DNA of 64,000 nt from Rachicladosporium sp. CCFEE 5018 (Eukaryota > Ascomycota > Dothideomycetes > Cladosporiales > Cladosporiaceae), in NCBI GenBank assembly GCA_002077045.2, contig KZ111147.1, positions 1,670,926 to 1,734,925 on the forward strand. Direction: 5' to 3'. The first letter of the stretch is position 1; every line of letters starts with the position of its first letter. The position numbers were made by a program, and so were the translations under genes. The notes beneath the pieces were generated by a model, which was not told the DNA's origin, ran no database searches, and was given only the letters and a program-made list of their open reading frames with translations. This document shows, piece by piece, positions 53,180 to 63,084 of the stretch.

Positions 53180-54655
53180 ATGACCCCGATCACTTCTTTC
53201 CTTGGCCGCTGGCAGCGCCCGATCGCTGTCTCCGTTATATTGGTCATCCTCCTCCTCGCCATCTTCCCTCGCCACCACCGCGAAGCAATCCACGACACAT
53301 ACACCAACTACTTCCCGCCCAAGACCTCACACAGCACCGCAGCGGCTGCGAGCGGGACCGCCGTCACAGACTATGCACACCATTTCAAGACGCCGGACGA
53401 CTTCAAGCCGCATTTCTTCCAGGTCGCGAAGCTTAGTCCAATAGATGTGCAAGATGCGAAGAGGACGTGTTTCTGGAACGATGAGGATTACAGGAAACAG
53501 CAATTCCAATGGGGTCCGGATCAGGATTGGTTTGCAAACCAATCCACGCTCGCTGAGACTGAGGCGAGGCGGCAGGAGTGGCATGAATTTGTCGCGAACG
53601 ACCTGGTGCCATGGGAGAGCGTCAAGGGGAAACATAAGGGGAGGGGAATCGTGACACTGGCAGGACATGGCGATACGATCCCGCGCGTGGCGATTTTGAT
53701 GAGGCAGTTAGTGAGGCTGGGTAGTAAGCTGCCGGTGGAGATACACTATTGGGAGGACGAGATGAACGAGGAGAGCAAGGCGTTCTTGAACGCTATATAC
53801 CCTCGGATTCGATACAACGACTTGAGCGCCTCGGACAACTTCTGGAAGACGCATGGCCCCACGGAGAGGAATTACGGACACTACCACTTCAAGACCGCCG
53901 CCGTGGTAGATACCTTGTTCTCCGAGTTCCTACTCCTAGACTCCGACAACATCCCCCTCACCCTCCCAGAAGACCTCTTCGAAGCGCCAACCTACAAAGA
54001 ATACGGCACAGTCTTCTGGCCCGACATCGCGCGCACGCGGCACCAAAACCCCATCTGGGCCATCACACGCACCTTCTGCAACCCAGCCGAGTACGAGCAA
54101 GAATCCGGCCAAATGCTCGTCAATAAGGCGAAGTTCTTCTACCACTTGCAGCTAGCAGCCTGGTTCAACGAGCAGGATTACTACAAACATCTCCTCCTAG
54201 GCGACAAGGATATGTTCCGCTTCGCCTGGCACGCGCTGAAGACGCCTTACGGTAAGCCGTCGAAATGGCTTACTTCTGGCGGGACGAGCCATGATGGGAC
54301 TTACTGCGGTCACACGTTCATCCAAGCCCATCCTGATAATGGCGAAATGGCTTTCTTACATCGAGGTTATTTCAAGGGCATGAAGGCGCCTGCGCTCAAG
54401 TGGTTCAGGGAGCGAGGCGGCGTGTTTCAGAAGTTCAAGCAGAGTAAATATCCGGAGGACTTTGCGTTTCCGCAGGAGTCAGTGTGGGGAGGTACGGGGA
54501 TTGAGGGCGTAGAGGGGGGATGGCATTGTATGGGTTTGGAGGGCGTGGATGAGCAGCCGATGGATGATCTTTTGCCTGGTATCAATGAGCTTTTTGAGGA
54601 GTTGGGGGGATATTGGATGGTTGACGAGGAGGAGAAGGAGAAGCAGGGGAAGTAG
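53180..54655 (+). CDS. type II membrane alpha-mannosyltransferase, GT71 (MNN2/MNN1-like)
   Basis: Golgi glycosyltransferase expected to add alpha-mannose to cell-wall mannoproteins or glycans. 491 aa, single exon, starting MTPITSFLGRW. A short cytoplasmic tail precedes one transmembrane anchor (about residues 13-29, PIAVSVILVILLLAIF), then a stem. The GT71 catalytic region starts about residue 155 (GRGIVTLAGHGDTIPRVAILMRQL). The nucleotide-sugar/metal DxD-type motif is FLLLDSDNIPL, followed by TVFWPDIARTRHQNPIW, NPAEYEQESGQMLVNK and HLLLGDKDMFRFAWHAL, all typical of this family. The C-terminus is acidic. The six or seven codons upstream of this Met are open but begin with GTG. Confidence 0.92.
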   Translation: MTPITSFLGRWQRPIAVSVILVILLLAIFPRHHREAIHDTYTNYFPPKTSHSTAAAASGTAVTDYAHHFKTPDDFKPHFFQVAKLSPIDVQDAKRTCFWNDEDYRKQQFQWGPDQDWFANQSTLAETEARRQEWHEFVANDLVPWESVKGKHKGRGIVTLAGHGDTIPRVAILMRQLVRLGSKLPVEIHYWEDEMNEESKAFLNAIYPRIRYNDLSASDNFWKTHGPTERNYGHYHFKTAAVVDTLFSEFLLLDSDNIPLTLPEDLFEAPTYKEYGTVFWPDIARTRHQNPIWAITRTFCNPAEYEQESGQMLVNKAKFFYHLQLAAWFNEQDYYKHLLLGDKDMFRFAWHALKTPYGKPSKWLTSGGTSHDGTYCGHTFIQAHPDNGEMAFLHRGYFKGMKAPALKWFRERGGVFQKFKQSKYPEDFAFPQESVWGGTGIEGVEGGWHCMGLEGVDEQPMDDLLPGINELFEELGGYWMVDEEEKEKQGK

Positions 54656-54755
54656 AGTGCTAATCTCTGGATAGACTTTTCGTATCGTTTGACTACCAGC
54701 TACCTCCAGCCTGCGGTTCCAAGTGTGTCTGCCTCTGCACTGTTGCGTTTTGGGT

Positions 54756-56056
54756 CTATACCACGTGCAGGCGAGCTTCATACTCTGCCAGCCTCCCGCT
54801 GGCATCGCAAGCCGCCAGGTCAGGCAGACCCACTACCTCGACCGCGAAACTTGCAGCTACAGTTCCGTACGCCGCAGCCCGCACTAAGTCCTTCGTCTCC
54901 AGCCAGCCCATGGCGAAGCCACCGAGGAAGGCGTTGCCTGCACCGGTGGGATCGACAATGCGATCCGCTTGATCTGGGCCGAAGAATGGAGGGGGCCAGG
55001 CTGAACGGTAATGTTCTTCGCAGGAGGGAGAGGTATAGAGGACGAAGCAGCCATGCTCTGCACAGCGGACTACGATGCAAATTGACTGATCGAACGTAGT
55101 CGCTTGTGTAGACGAGGATAAGAACGCTCGCGATTGCCGCTCCACTTGTGCCCTGTCAAAGCTTGCATCGCTGGTGTCATTCGAGGCGTGGAAGAAAGCA
55201 GCCAGCTCGACATGATTTGGCGAAAAGACCAGCACCTTACCACTCACCACCAGCTGCTTGTGCACCTCTAGCGCCTCAGGAGTGCAAGACTTCGAATGCG
55301 GTTCCCAGATCACCAACGGCTTAGCTTCGATCCCAGCCTGCTTGCGGAGCAAATGTAGCTCGTCGATCTGCGAGCTGACTGCAGCAGCCGTGTCGAAGAA
55401 GTGGAAACATTGCGCTGCCAGCAGTGGCGTGTTGACGAGATCCGCAGGTGTGGTGTTGAGGGGTGGCGCAAGGTGGGTAAAGATGCGGTCAGAGGTGGAT
55501 GCGCCGTAATGCACTCGGCCGCGCGCTGAGGGCTGGTTGGAGCATGGTAAGGTGCGGAAGCGGGTGTCCATGTTGAGAAGAGCGAGAGCAGGGTATTGGG
55601 GAAGTCGAAGCCAGTCTTGACTATAAGGCCGATATTTGCAGGGTCGTTGGTGAAAAGCCGTGCACCGAGGGTTGCTAGACGCACTGTCAGAGACTACTAG
55701 TCCGAAGGGCCTACACCCGCTTCTCCATCAGTCTGATAGGCCCTATGCTACTGTAATGAGACCTGCGACAGTGGAACTGTCCGTAGATATTTGCAAGAGA
55801 GAGCAGAATGGTCGGGACCTGTACTTCAGACTCTGAACTCTCACAGACACGGTGGTACAGTGTCTCACTGCCACAGATAAACTGATAGAAGCATTGTCGA
55901 CATAACAGACCCTTGGAGAAGCCAAGGTCGGGAAGCAAGGCAGAGGAGCTGGAGCGTACCAAATGCAACAGAGCCACCAGGTACATCTCTCAGCACCTCC
56001 TTGCCCGGTCTGTGGATCTCGTCCAACCACACGCCTCCGAGCGCGACAAATTTCAT
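54756..56056 (-). pseudogene. MAK32: MAK32-like PfkB-family kinase with internal frameshift
   Basis: PfkB/ribokinase-superfamily protein of the fungal Mak32 group, whose yeast member helps maintain killer dsRNA virus; its substrate is unknown. Exon 1 (56056-55960) reads MKFVALGGVWLDEIHRPGK to GGSVAF. A 285-nt intron joins it to exon 2 at 55674, giving AF-ATLGARLF. The frame continues LIVKTGFDFPNTLLSLF, then conserved sequence resumes in another frame at about 55,575 with MDTRFRTLP and runs to the stop at 54756. The PfkB signature is VDPTGAGNAFLGGFAMG, with Asn in place of the usual catalytic-site Asp of the GAGD motif. The length between the two frames is one nt short or two too long, and I found no intron that preserves the FDFP region. 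This is a pseudogene, a base-calling error or an unrecognised splice. Confidence 0.72.
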
Positions 56057-56374
56057 CGCTGCTGCTGCTGCAAATGAGAGGTGGTCAGCGACAATCCTCC
56101 GACTTTGACTCGACCGGACTTGAGCGACCTCCATCGACCTTTCCGCTCTATGCCACTGGCCACAAATCACGTTGAAATACAACCCACTCAAAATTACGAG
56201 ATGCGAAATGAGATGTCGATGCCAAAAGTCAAATGTAGCTTTCGCTCCTGCGAACAAAAAGAAATCGGCCTCCGTACTCGACTCACGACCCATCACGACA
56301 TAAAGCAAGGTAATGCACACACGGCAGCCAGATTCGGACTTCTGCGATCGCTCTGTACGTAGCCACGATACCGT
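56057..56374. other. divergent intergenic region MAK32-like / F-box-like
   Basis: Short shared upstream region. Nothing recognisable seen. Confidence 0.35.
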
Positions 56375-57857
56375 ATGCGTGGTAAACGCATAGCCCGTGC
56401 TTTACGAAAGATGAGCGCAATAACCGAGGATGCCAAGAGACTGGCGATGTCGCTGCGTATGAAGAAAGCCGCTGATGTCGAGAATGAGAAGTGGCTTAAG
56501 AACGTAGGTCCTGCGCAAATGGTGGACGATCGTCCGGCTGGGAGGGAGACACAGATACTAATATACTCGTAGCAGCCGGACGATGTAGACGAGGCTGCAG
56601 TCCTGCCTTCAGCTAAGGTGTTTGGTACGGCTGAATTGCTGGTCCTGATCCTAATCGATGTAGCAAGGCCATGGAAGGTACCTGAGGGGTCCATCTGGGC
56701 TCAAGCGCAACGCTGCAGTGCTCTCACCGGCATGCGCACTCTGTTGCTCGCCCAAAAAGTGGGCAAAGTCTGGCGGAACACCATCAAGGAATCGGAGCAG
56801 TTGCAACGACTGTTGTTCTTCGAGCCTGCCAAGTGCGAGCCGGTGTCGTATATCGATTGGCATCTTGACTCTTTCAAGCACTACAAAGATTCACTGAAAA
56901 GCAGCTTCGATGCGGAAGGCGGGCCGGTATACGGAGCAGATGGGAAGATCCTAGTGAGAAAGTACCCAGCTCACTGGGGCGAGTATCGGGATGATGCAGG
57001 CCGGTAAGTGTGTTCCTGCGTACCTACATCTCTCCAGAAGTCTGAATCCTCTTGTGCTGCTATACGTGGACCTGCAACAGTGATCTACCGCATTGCCGTG
57101 TCTCTGAGAGTCCAGTTCTAAGACAGATTGATCACTGCCTGGCCTGGTGTCTCTCGTTGATGTTGCAGAGGTTCTTCACTGGCGCAGATTCACTTATTGT
57201 ACCATAAGAGAGCATTGAGACTTCTAGAGAGGCGGAAGCAGGCATGTCCAGCGACAGCCAGAAACGGATGCTGATTTACTCCATAGCCACCACGTCTTCG
57301 CCAACCCTCTCCTTATGCACGCTTTTGACTTCCTCAAACCAGACGGCCTTTACTCAGGCGAGCACGAGCTCACCCTTCCCTATACATTCCATCATGAAGA
57401 GGCTTCATGGAAGAAGATGCTGATCTCGCAACCAGCAATCAAAACGTTGCTTGTGAGGCATGAGCACCGCGTGGATGGTGCGATCAAAGGCTGGGGATTG
57501 ACTTTGGTTCGATCCAGGGGCAGGGATGCCGCCCAGCGGACCCTGGCTGCAGGTTTGACTGTCGGGATGGGCGGATTGTCCACGCTCAGCTCGCTTGGTT
57601 CACGAGCTCGAGATCGGCAGTGGCTTGATGGGATGGACCAGTGGGGGGAGTGGCATGGAGTCGAGAGCTTGAAAGTGATCGAGGACGTTGGGAAAGCCGT
57701 TACGGAGGAAAGGATTGAGAGGGAGAAGAAGACGGAAGAGGTGAGGAAGCAGGCTGAGAGGAAGCTAGCGGAGAGGAAGCAGCTGGAAAGAGAGCAGGCG
57801 GAGCAGACGCAGGCGACGAGCAAGCAGGCGGTGAGGAATGACTCACTTTCGACTTGA
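56375..57857 (+). CDS. F-box-like fungal protein with C-terminal coiled coil
   Basis: Probable F-box-type protein, possibly a ubiquitin-ligase adaptor. Exons 56375-56503, 56573-57003 and 57287-57857 give 376 aa; the first intron has a TACTAAT branch. The second intron is 283 nt, long for this window, and might hide a small exon. A start 12 codons later (56411) is possible. The F-box-like core begins VFGTAELLVLILID and continues MRTLLLAQKVGKVWRNTIKE, then SEQLQRLLFFEPA, matching the many fungal proteins of this layout. The downstream SWKKMLISQPAIKTL is also typical. Unusually, 22 residues are inserted inside the F-box between ILID and MRTLLL (56663-56728). The C-terminal 50 residues are a Lys/Glu/Gln/Arg coiled coil. 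Confidence 0.72.
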
Positions 57858-58417
57858 GTCGCTCAGCTTCGAAGCCGTCCAACGTGCGTCGTCTCTCCGC
57901 AAGCCTGAGCCACTCCTGTGCTCCGGTCAAGAGGGTCCGATACCAGGTGATTGGCCCTGCAGTATCGGTGAGATGGAGTTGCGGTTTCCTGCAAGATTGA
58001 CCCACTCACGGCTAGCTTCTCATGATGGCCGTGTTCGAGGGCGTCGCTATTGCAGCTACCTGCATATTCGCGGTGCCTGCGGTCAGAGAGCCCGGCGAAG
58101 AGGAAAGCTGTTAAGCAGATGTAGATGTATAATGTTTGGCCTTTGTGAAGGAAAAAGGTTTGAAATAGGTGAGATGCTCTCGAAAAGTGTGTACGCTCCT
58201 ATGCTGCTGGAAGTGTATCTGCAACAGCGAGTGTGTCATGCGATATGGATGAGAGAAATGGGAGGAGGTGTGAACGTACCAACGCTGGAGGTATCGAGGG
58301 ATGCCAAGACCACTCCCCACGACGCGTACAAACGCGTCCCACGGCGACTTCAAGTAATCGAGGAGCTAGTTCACCTATCACTTGATGCCGGACTGGACAG
58401 CTCATGAGGTCGTCACG
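57858..58417. other. intergenic F-box-like / SLD2
   Basis: Nothing recognisable seen. Confidence 0.4.
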
Positions 58418-59818
58418 ATGAGTGCACAATCAGCAGACTTGTTGCGAGATGAGCTGAAGACATGGGAGAAGAACTTCCGCGCAGATCACGGCCGGAAGCC
58501 CGGGCGAGACGATATCAAGAGCGATGCCTCGATAGCGGCAAAGTACAAGATCTTCAATGGACTCAATGGAAGATCGAAGCCAGTTCAGATACAACCAGAA
58601 ACTGCTGTGGGAGCGATTTCACCGCGGAAAGTATCTCGACACGTCTCGGCAAATGTCCAACCCCTCGGCGGAAGGCAATCGAACACCATACATACTACGC
58701 CTCGGAAAGCGGTGCCGGCCTACAAGACTCTAGCAGCCATAGCACTATCTCCGGTGCAAGAGGACCAGACCACTCCAGCGCACATAAAGTGCCTACTTGG
58801 ACCTACACCCCAACGCGATGGACAGGTGCTTGGCATCTTCGATATGCTCGAGGGTAATACGCCTAGCAAGAGCGGAGCAGATGCTGGGACAGATGCCATC
58901 ATCGCCGCCACGCCGAGCAAGTCTATCAAATCCATCGCCTCCCTCGACGCACTCTCCCGAACCCCACAATCCTCAGGCACTCGTCGGTTCCTCGACAGAT
59001 TCGCGGGCACTCCACTCAAGCGGAAACGAGACACCCTCGACGTCGGTACACCCGGCACCAGCAAACGAGCCTTCTCCACTCCCGCATTTCTACGTCGCTC
59101 CTTCCCTCTGGCCCAGATCGAGGAAGACCATGAAGACCTCCCTGCAATGCTTCCTCCTCTCCCGCCACGGCGATCGCTAGCCCGTAGTCTGAGCAGCATC
59201 ATCCGCGATATGAAGAAGAGCGAAGACAAGCGCATGGAAGATGACTGGGACGTCTTGAATGAGCTGGAGGCAGAGGACAGAGGTGAAGTGCGGAGACCTG
59301 AGGTCCTGGTCGATGACAGTCAGGAGATGCCTCTTGGTCCTGACCAAGGGCCAGAAGAGAGCGAGGACGAGTTTGATCCTGCTGCGCATGGTGCACTAGG
59401 TCCGAACGGGCTGCCGAGGAAGGTGTGGAAGAAGAAGGGATTGAAGAGGACGACAAAAGCGCACAAGTTCAAGCCGGTGTTACGGAAGCCTGGCAAGGCT
59501 GCGGAGCTGGAGGACGTGGCTGAGGAAGAGGTTGTCGCTGAGACGCAGCAGATTGGCGCTGCGCCAGCTGCAGTGGACGGAGATGCCGACTACACGGACA
59601 ACGATGAGCTGCCGGACCCGGCGACCATCTCCTCGAAGCCGGCGCACCCCAAATCATCAGGAGCAGCAGCGGTAACTGCGCCGCAGGACGGGGCCGTGAA
59701 GAAAGCAGCGAAGAAAGTCAGCGCCTCAGCCAACGCCAATTTCCGCAAGCTGAAGATCAAGAACAAGAATTCGAAAGCCAACGGGCGAGGCGGAGGTGGG
59801 CGATTCGGCCGACGCTAA
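58418..59818 (+). CDS. SLD2: DNA replication regulator Sld2
   Basis: Replication-initiation factor which, once phosphorylated by CDK, binds Dpb11 to load the CMG helicase. The start MSAQSADLLRDELKTWEKNF gives 466 aa; a frame 12 codons longer (58382) is open. The conserved N-terminal Sld2/RecQ4-like motif is ELKTWEKNFRADHGRKPGRDDIK followed by IAAKYKIFNGL. Several Ser/Thr-Pro sites (TPLKRKR, GTPGTSKRAFSTPAF and others) fit CDK regulation. The C-terminal half has acidic stretches, then a basic tail with GLPRKVWKKKGLKRTTKAHK and ANFRKLKIKNKNSK, ending in a Gly/Arg-rich segment. Confidence 0.93.
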   Translation: MSAQSADLLRDELKTWEKNFRADHGRKPGRDDIKSDASIAAKYKIFNGLNGRSKPVQIQPETAVGAISPRKVSRHVSANVQPLGGRQSNTIHTTPRKAVPAYKTLAAIALSPVQEDQTTPAHIKCLLGPTPQRDGQVLGIFDMLEGNTPSKSGADAGTDAIIAATPSKSIKSIASLDALSRTPQSSGTRRFLDRFAGTPLKRKRDTLDVGTPGTSKRAFSTPAFLRRSFPLAQIEEDHEDLPAMLPPLPPRRSLARSLSSIIRDMKKSEDKRMEDDWDVLNELEAEDRGEVRRPEVLVDDSQEMPLGPDQGPEESEDEFDPAAHGALGPNGLPRKVWKKKGLKRTTKAHKFKPVLRKPGKAAELEDVAEEEVVAETQQIGAAPAAVDGDADYTDNDELPDPATISSKPAHPKSSGAAAVTAPQDGAVKKAAKKVSASANANFRKLKIKNKNSKANGRGGGGRFGRR

Positions 59819-59835
59819 TAACATCGCCTTCTCGC

Positions 59836-60783
59836 TCAGCTCGGCGGATCAATCCTATAGATCACTTTCGCAGTATTGAAGTAAGCCTCATACTCGATCT
59901 CCTCCCCATCCTCACTTTCCACATCGTTATGGTAGTGTCCACCTGCGTCCCGTCCGTCAGGTGCAAAGCAATGCGTATGCTCCATTCTCAACCCCAGGCC
60001 AGGATCGGCAGAGTGCATGACTGTCAGACAAACCATGGGCGCGTTGAAGTTGTGGAACGTGAGCCATTCCTCGACGTCGTCTCGATTTTCGAAAGGGGCT
60101 GAGGGAAAGTCTGGCATGATGTGGTAACGTGCTTTGCCTGACTTTACTAGGAAGACGCCACCAAGACTGACGGGTTGAGCGTTGCCGTACGCTGCGTGTA
60201 GAGCAGTGCGAATGCACTCTGGAAAGCTGCCTTCGCTGCCCTGCCTACCGCGTGCAGTGATCTTGAGGACTGGGCCTGGCAAGCCAGAGGAGCCAAAGAG
60301 GTTGACCATTAACGCGCAGTCTGTGCTTGAGCACTTGTCGACGATAGCCTCACCGGAGTCTTTGGCGATCTTCGCGACATACGTGCGGTTCTCGACCTTC
60401 TCGAAGCCGCCCTCCCAAGCCAGATTTGGCGCCAATTCGCAATTTTGGCCCACAATATGGGACGGTCCTGCGCCGGCTCCAACCAGACTCCCTACCTCTA
60501 GATCCATCTCCATCGCCTTGGCGATATCGAGAAGAGAGTACTTGCACTCGAGATGAGGCTTAGGGAAGAGATTCGCCTGGCCGCCGACGTCTGCTACGCG
60601 TTCGTTACCTGAGAGACCTTGGGTAGCGAGGTGGAAGGGGGCGTGCCGAAGATCGGGACATCGCTCTACTACGACTGAAGAGTCACGGTAGTTCTTCGCC
60701 AGCGCTGACTGGAGCTTTGTTGCTATGTCTTCGAGGGGTGGGGGATTCAAGGTGTGCTTGCTTGAGGGCAGTGGTGAGGCCAT
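59836..60783 (-). CDS. DUF1907 / C11orf54-like zinc ester hydrolase
   Basis: Homologue of human C11orf54 (PTD012), a zinc protein with ester hydrolase activity in vitro; physiological role unclear. The start MASPLPSSKH gives 315 aa, the usual length. The zinc-site histidines appear as MEHTHCFAPDGRDAGGHYHN near the C-terminus. Other family blocks are CPDLRHAPFHLATQGLSGN, VADVGGQANLFP, GAGAGPSHIVGQNCELAPN, HIMPDFPSAPF and HNFNAPMVCLTVMHS. The frame is open 30 codons further upstream (60873), and that extension is hydrophobic (VIVVTVLSLAMA), so a longer membrane-targeted or secreted form is conceivable. Confidence 0.9.
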   Translation of the reverse strand: MASPLPSSKHTLNPPPLEDIATKLQSALAKNYRDSSVVVERCPDLRHAPFHLATQGLSGNERVADVGGQANLFPKPHLECKYSLLDIAKAMEMDLEVGSLVGAGAGPSHIVGQNCELAPNLAWEGGFEKVENRTYVAKIAKDSGEAIVDKCSSTDCALMVNLFGSSGLPGPVLKITARGRQGSEGSFPECIRTALHAAYGNAQPVSLGGVFLVKSGKARYHIMPDFPSAPFENRDDVEEWLTFHNFNAPMVCLTVMHSADPGLGLRMEHTHCFAPDGRDAGGHYHNDVESEDGEEIEYEAYFNTAKVIYRIDPPS

Positions 60784-61726
60784 AGCCAACGACAAGACGG
60801 TCACTACTATGACGCGGTAGATAGTCGCACAAGAGACCCTCAGTTCGTCGGGAGAGCAGGGGTATGAGCCCAAGTGCAGGTACTATGCTGTGGCCGTCGG
60901 CACGGACGGAGTGTCGGCTGTGTCTCTGCAATTCCAACGAAAGTCCTGCAATGGCTCGTCGAAGGGCGCAGATCCGCTGCCAGATGCGCGATGCCTTCAT
61001 ACGACTGATGAGATGCAGGGTGCTCTCACCGGCTGGGTCAGAGATTTGATGTACCAATGTGGTCTCAATTCGGCACCACGATCGTAGTGAATCTAAAGTT
61101 GTTACAGTACTGCCCAGCAATGCTACGTCGCTGCTTGGCAGAGCAACAAGCTCACGCCATGATGCTTGGCTGTGCTGTCAGCGCAAGCTAACCGCATCCG
61201 GCATGCACGGCGACCTGAGGCTGTGTTGCGCTCACAGACGTCGAAGAACGGACAAATGCGCTCCAATTGCATCGTAGAGATATCTCGCTGCCTGGCGCGC
61301 GCACGAAGCGCTGGCCCAGCGTAGCCGGATCATCTCGACTGCGCTTGGAGATGAGAGTCCCGCCGCTTCATGTAGCTGGCATTTACAGCCCTGCTGTCTT
61401 GCGACGCAGGGTGGCACGACAATGCGTCGACGAACAGCATGCCGCTTACGGTGTCGATTACTGCGGCGATGATTGATTTTCACAGCCAGTGGCAGTCGCG
61501 AGAGCATGCCGCATGGGGTCCCCGTCGCAGCGCTGTCAATGCCCATCGCGGTCAATGGCAGCAGCTTTGCGGTATATAGTATGCCCTTCTCACCCTCAAG
61601 CTCGACAAGTAAGCAATACAGTCTCCAATCCAGTGCTACCTTCCACATTCCTCCTTCAAGCGCTGTTCTTCCAATAACCCACCACAACAAACTCGTTACC
61701 CGACAATCCCGAGCCCTCAATACAAG
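60784..61726. other. divergent intergenic region DUF1907 / DUF7702
   Basis: 0.9 kb. A TATATA near 61,574 lies about 150 bp upstream of the DUF7702 start. No gene seen. Confidence 0.4.
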
Positions 61727-62551
61727 ATGTCTTCCCTCGACGGCCACGGCATCCTCTCCATCATCGAAACTGCCTTCTTCTCGCCAATCCTCCTCCTCAG
61801 CATCTTCCTCTGCCTTCGTCATGGCTTCCGCCGCGAATCCGGCTGGCTCTACCTGCTCCTCCTCTCCCTCCTCCACCTAATCGGCTCCGCGTGTCTGCTC
61901 TACTCGGAAACCCAACACTCTACAAACAAGAACCTCTACATAACCTACTATGTCTGCAACAGCGTCGGCACCGCTCCGCTCCTCCTCCTCGCCTTGTTCC
62001 AGGTCATGCGCATCAACACTGGAATGCAAGACAAAGGCATGCCACGAACGTTTTTCCGCCCGGTGCAATTGATCTCGCTTGTGGCGTTGATCGTGGCGAT
62101 AGTCGGCAGCACCGACTTCGGTAGCAGCAACCCAAAAGACGCGCAGCAAGGCGCCACAATGTCGAAAGTCTCCGCCGCGCTCTTCCTGGTAGTCTACGTG
62201 GCCATCGCAGCCATCACTCTCCTTACGCTGTCGCGGAGCAGCCACGTGCTGGCCGTCGAGCACAAGCTCCTCTACGCCTGCGTTGCCGCGCTGCCATTCC
62301 TACTGGTCAGAATTGTGTACAGCGCGGCAGTGGGCTTCACCAGCTCAAAGACCTCGCCATTCTATCGGTTCGGGGTGTCGATTTGGGTGCAGGCTTTCAT
62401 GCAGTTTGCTATGGAGGCTGTGATTGTCATCATGTTTATGATCGCTGGGCTGTTGACGCCTAAGGCGGACGAGCAGCATCATCCAGTGCGAGGGCAAGGG
62501 GGTGTTGATGTGGAGATGGAGACGGGTCGCTTTACGAAGCCTGGGCACTAG
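61727..62551 (+). CDS. DUF7702 seven-helix membrane protein
   Basis: Fungal integral membrane protein of unknown function; 274 aa, single exon. About seven hydrophobic segments (near 8-30, 40-60, 70-95, 112-128, 148-168, 180-202 and 220-245) suggest a seven-helix topology, as in other DUF7702 proteins. Family-type motifs are ILSIIETAFFSPILLLSIFL, LRHGFRRESGWLYL and LVRIVYSAAVGF. The C-terminal cytoplasmic tail is polar. No signal peptide. Transport or receptor roles are unproven. Confidence 0.85.
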   Translation: MSSLDGHGILSIIETAFFSPILLLSIFLCLRHGFRRESGWLYLLLLSLLHLIGSACLLYSETQHSTNKNLYITYYVCNSVGTAPLLLLALFQVMRINTGMQDKGMPRTFFRPVQLISLVALIVAIVGSTDFGSSNPKDAQQGATMSKVSAALFLVVYVAIAAITLLTLSRSSHVLAVEHKLLYACVAALPFLLVRIVYSAAVGFTSSKTSPFYRFGVSIWVQAFMQFAMEAVIVIMFMIAGLLTPKADEQHHPVRGQGGVDVEMETGRFTKPGH

Positions 62552-63084
62552 ATTTCGGTGCCTTCGAACTTTGTGACTTGTGAGCGTACCAGCGATGGAA
62601 GATTGGAAGCAAGGCGATGGAGCGATGTGTGGGATAGAGAAGTGCAAGCGGGCGTACCGGTTGAGCAAGTTGCGGGAGGGATATAAGAAGCATGTACAAC
62701 ACCTTGTAATTTCGCAGCCTACTGCATGACACAGCGCCATGATTCTCTCAGCAGTGCAACTTCAGGAACGAGCGTTGTGCTAATGTACCAGCGAGCATGC
62801 CTTTAGGCATGCCCGGAGCCCATGAATTTCCATATGTAGTGTCCTATTCGACTGTAGCCAGCTCGACGAAGCTCAACAATCGCCTACCTTTGATTCATAA
62901 GTGTCCAGTATACTACAAGTCGGCTATTTGGCATCCCATAACCAGCGGAACACACATACTCCAGTGCCGCTCCAGTTACTAGTCGTCCTTAGCGACATAT
63001 GTCCAGGGCCCAAGCCATATATCCATCTAGCAAATGTACGACGCTTCAAAGTTACTTCATCATACCATCATCCATACACTAAGC
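62552..63084. other. convergent 3' spacer
   Basis: Lies between the 3' ends of the DUF7702 gene and the edge gene. Nothing recognisable seen. Confidence 0.4.
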
